DNA from: Bifidobacterium breve
GTDB lineage: Bacteria > Actinomycetota > Acidimicrobiia > Acidimicrobiales > Ilumatobacteraceae
Assembly: GCA_945889575.1 (NCBI GenBank)
Contig: CAMDBY010000017.1
Span: 1-14,755, forward strand
Direction of reading: 5' to 3'
DNA length: 14,755 bases
Shown: one piece after another, positions 13,763 through 14,755 of the stretch
Layout: the number at the start of each line of letters is the position of its first letter
How positions within the stretch are numbered: the stretch's first letter is position 1
Notes under the pieces: model-generated
Told to the model about the DNA's origin: nothing
Seen by the model: the letters and a program-made list of their open reading frames with translations, nothing else
The model's database searches: none
Translations under genes and position numbers: made by a program

Positions 13763-14755
13763 ATGGACCTTGCCAAAATTCGGAATTTCTCGATCATCGC
13801 CCATATTGATCACGGTAAGTCCACTCTTTCAGACCGCATACTCGAATTGACCGGGGCAGTCGACGCACGTGAAATGCGTGCCCAGTATCTCGACTCGATG
13901 GATCTCGAGCGCGAACGGGGCATCACCATCAAGGCTCAGAACGTACGCGTGCCATGGAAAGGCCATACTTTCCACCTCATTGATACGCCGGGTCACGTTG
14001 ACTTCGGCTACGAAGTAAGTCGTTCGCTCGCTGCGTGTGAAGGTGTTGTGCTTGTTGTTGACGCAGCACAGGGAATTGAAGCACAGACTCTTGCCAACTG
14101 TTATCTCGCTCTTGAACACAACCTCGAAATAGTTGCGGCACTGAACAAGATTGACCTGCCAGCAGCCGACCCAGACCGGTATGCGGCAGAGATCGAAAAT
14201 ATCCTCGGAATCCCTGCTGATGAAATCTTGCGTATCTCAGCAAAGACAGGTGAAGGAGTTCCTGAACTTCTCGATGCAATTGCAGAACGTATTCCTGCTC
14301 CTGTTGGCGATATTGATGCACCATTGCAGGCTCTGATCTTTGACTCGCAGTTTGACCAGTATCGCGGTGTTGTCTCTAGCGTGCGCGTGATGAACGGCCG
14401 TTTGTCAACTGGCAGTCGTTTGTTCTTCATGCAAGCACGAGCAACACACGACGTCATCGAAATCGGTGAGCGTGCACCCGTGCCAACACCAGTTGCTGAA
14501 TTGGGGCCTGGTGAAGTTGGTTACCTCATTGCTGGCATTAAAGATGTAGCTGAAGCTCGCAGTGGTGAGACAGTGACGAACTCGTTGAACCCAGCCACAG
14601 AAGCTCTCGAGGGTTATCGCGACCCGAAGGCCATGGTGTTCTGTGGTTTGTATCCAATCGATGGTGACGACTTTGAAACGCTGCGCGAAAGTATTGAAAA
14701 ACTCAAACTGAATGATGCGTCTATTACATATGAGCCAGAGTCTTCGGGTGCTCTT
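13763..14755 (+). CDS. lepA: Elongation factor 4 (LepA), 3' truncated by window edge
   Basis: The frame is open for 331 codons from ATG at 13763 to the last base, so about half to two-thirds of a roughly 600-residue protein is present. LepA/EF4 is a ribosome-dependent GTPase that acts in translation and 30S biogenesis. G1 AHIDHGKST is at 13-21, RGITIK at 52-57, DTPGHVDF at 74-81, NKIDLP at 128-133 and SAKTG at 159-163; all are intact. The EF-Tu-like domain II follows (LQALIFDSQFDQYRGVVSSVRV). The start of the next domain appears near the end (KAMVFCGLYPIDGDDFETLRE). It lies divergent from rpsT, a conserved pairing with holA-rpsT in actinobacteria and Firmicutes. Confidence 0.98.
   Translation, partial: MDLAKIRNFSIIAHIDHGKSTLSDRILELTGAVDAREMRAQYLDSMDLERERGITIKAQNVRVPWKGHTFHLIDTPGHVDFGYEVSRSLAACEGVVLVVDAAQGIEAQTLANCYLALEHNLEIVAALNKIDLPAADPDRYAAEIENILGIPADEILRISAKTGEGVPELLDAIAERIPAPVGDIDAPLQALIFDSQFDQYRGVVSSVRVMNGRLSTGSRLFFMQARATHDVIEIGERAPVPTPVAELGPGEVGYLIAGIKDVAEARSGETVTNSLNPATEALEGYRDPKAMVFCGLYPIDGDDFETLRESIEKLKLNDASITYEPESSGAL

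Noticed and set aside
1..14755. tRNA, rRNA, CRISPR array, insertion sequence, attachment site or toxin-antitoxin pair.
   Set aside because: No cloverleaf-like element, regularly spaced repeat, transposase or integrase motif, or small gene pair was seen on either strand; nearly all bases are covered by recognised genes.

Overview
The window reads as a chromosomal housekeeping segment of an actinobacterium. The evidence is the rimP-nusA-infB and comEA-comEC-holA-rpsT-lepA gene neighbourhoods, a PAC2-family protein, an F420-type LLM oxidoreductase, an Rv2466c-like DsbA-fold protein, and many starts that look leaderless. Base composition looks intermediate (not the very high GC of Streptomyces or Mycobacterium), so a mid-GC lineage such as an aquatic Acidimicrobiia is a reasonable guess. 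That placement is inference only.

Positions 1-5068 (+): the end of rimP, then nusA and infB, forming the classic translation/antitermination operon. rimP and nusA overlap by 4 bp and infB follows nusA by 3 bp. The usual ylxR gene between nusA and infB is absent. Downstream of infB, where rbfA/truB are usual, sits a DsbA-fold protein of the mycothiol-dependent nitroreductase type. A histone-deacetylase-superfamily amidohydrolase, probably acting on acetylpolyamines, follows at 5090-6133.

Positions 6130-9079 (-): a tight three-gene operon read leftwards. It encodes an ACAD10/11-type phosphotransferase, a PAC2-family protein and an LLM-class F420-dependent oxidoreductase. Its stop interlocks with the stop of the amidohydrolase.

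Positions 9109-14755: a thioredoxin with a helical C-terminal extension, in back-to-back orientation with the operon above across only 29 bp. Then come comEA, an unassigned small membrane protein on the minus strand, comEC (without a metallo-beta-lactamase tail), holA, rpsT on the minus strand, and the 5' two-thirds or so of lepA, cut by the window edge. DNA-uptake proteins (comEA, comEC) and the polymerase III delta subunit (holA) sit together as in many Gram-positive genomes.

Gene packing is extreme: no gene-free stretch reaches 300 bp and no intrinsic terminator is visible. Three tail-to-tail gene pairs overlap, touch or are 5 bp apart. Five starts have a TANNNT hexamer 6-8 bp upstream and no Shine-Dalgarno, which suggests leaderless mRNAs. 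In contrast nusA, infB and the LLM gene have strong Shine-Dalgarno sites. I saw no tRNA, rRNA, CRISPR, insertion sequence or phage gene. Nothing here is clearly a new multi-gene system; the points most worth checking are the small membrane protein inside the com locus and the compact leaderless divergent promoters.
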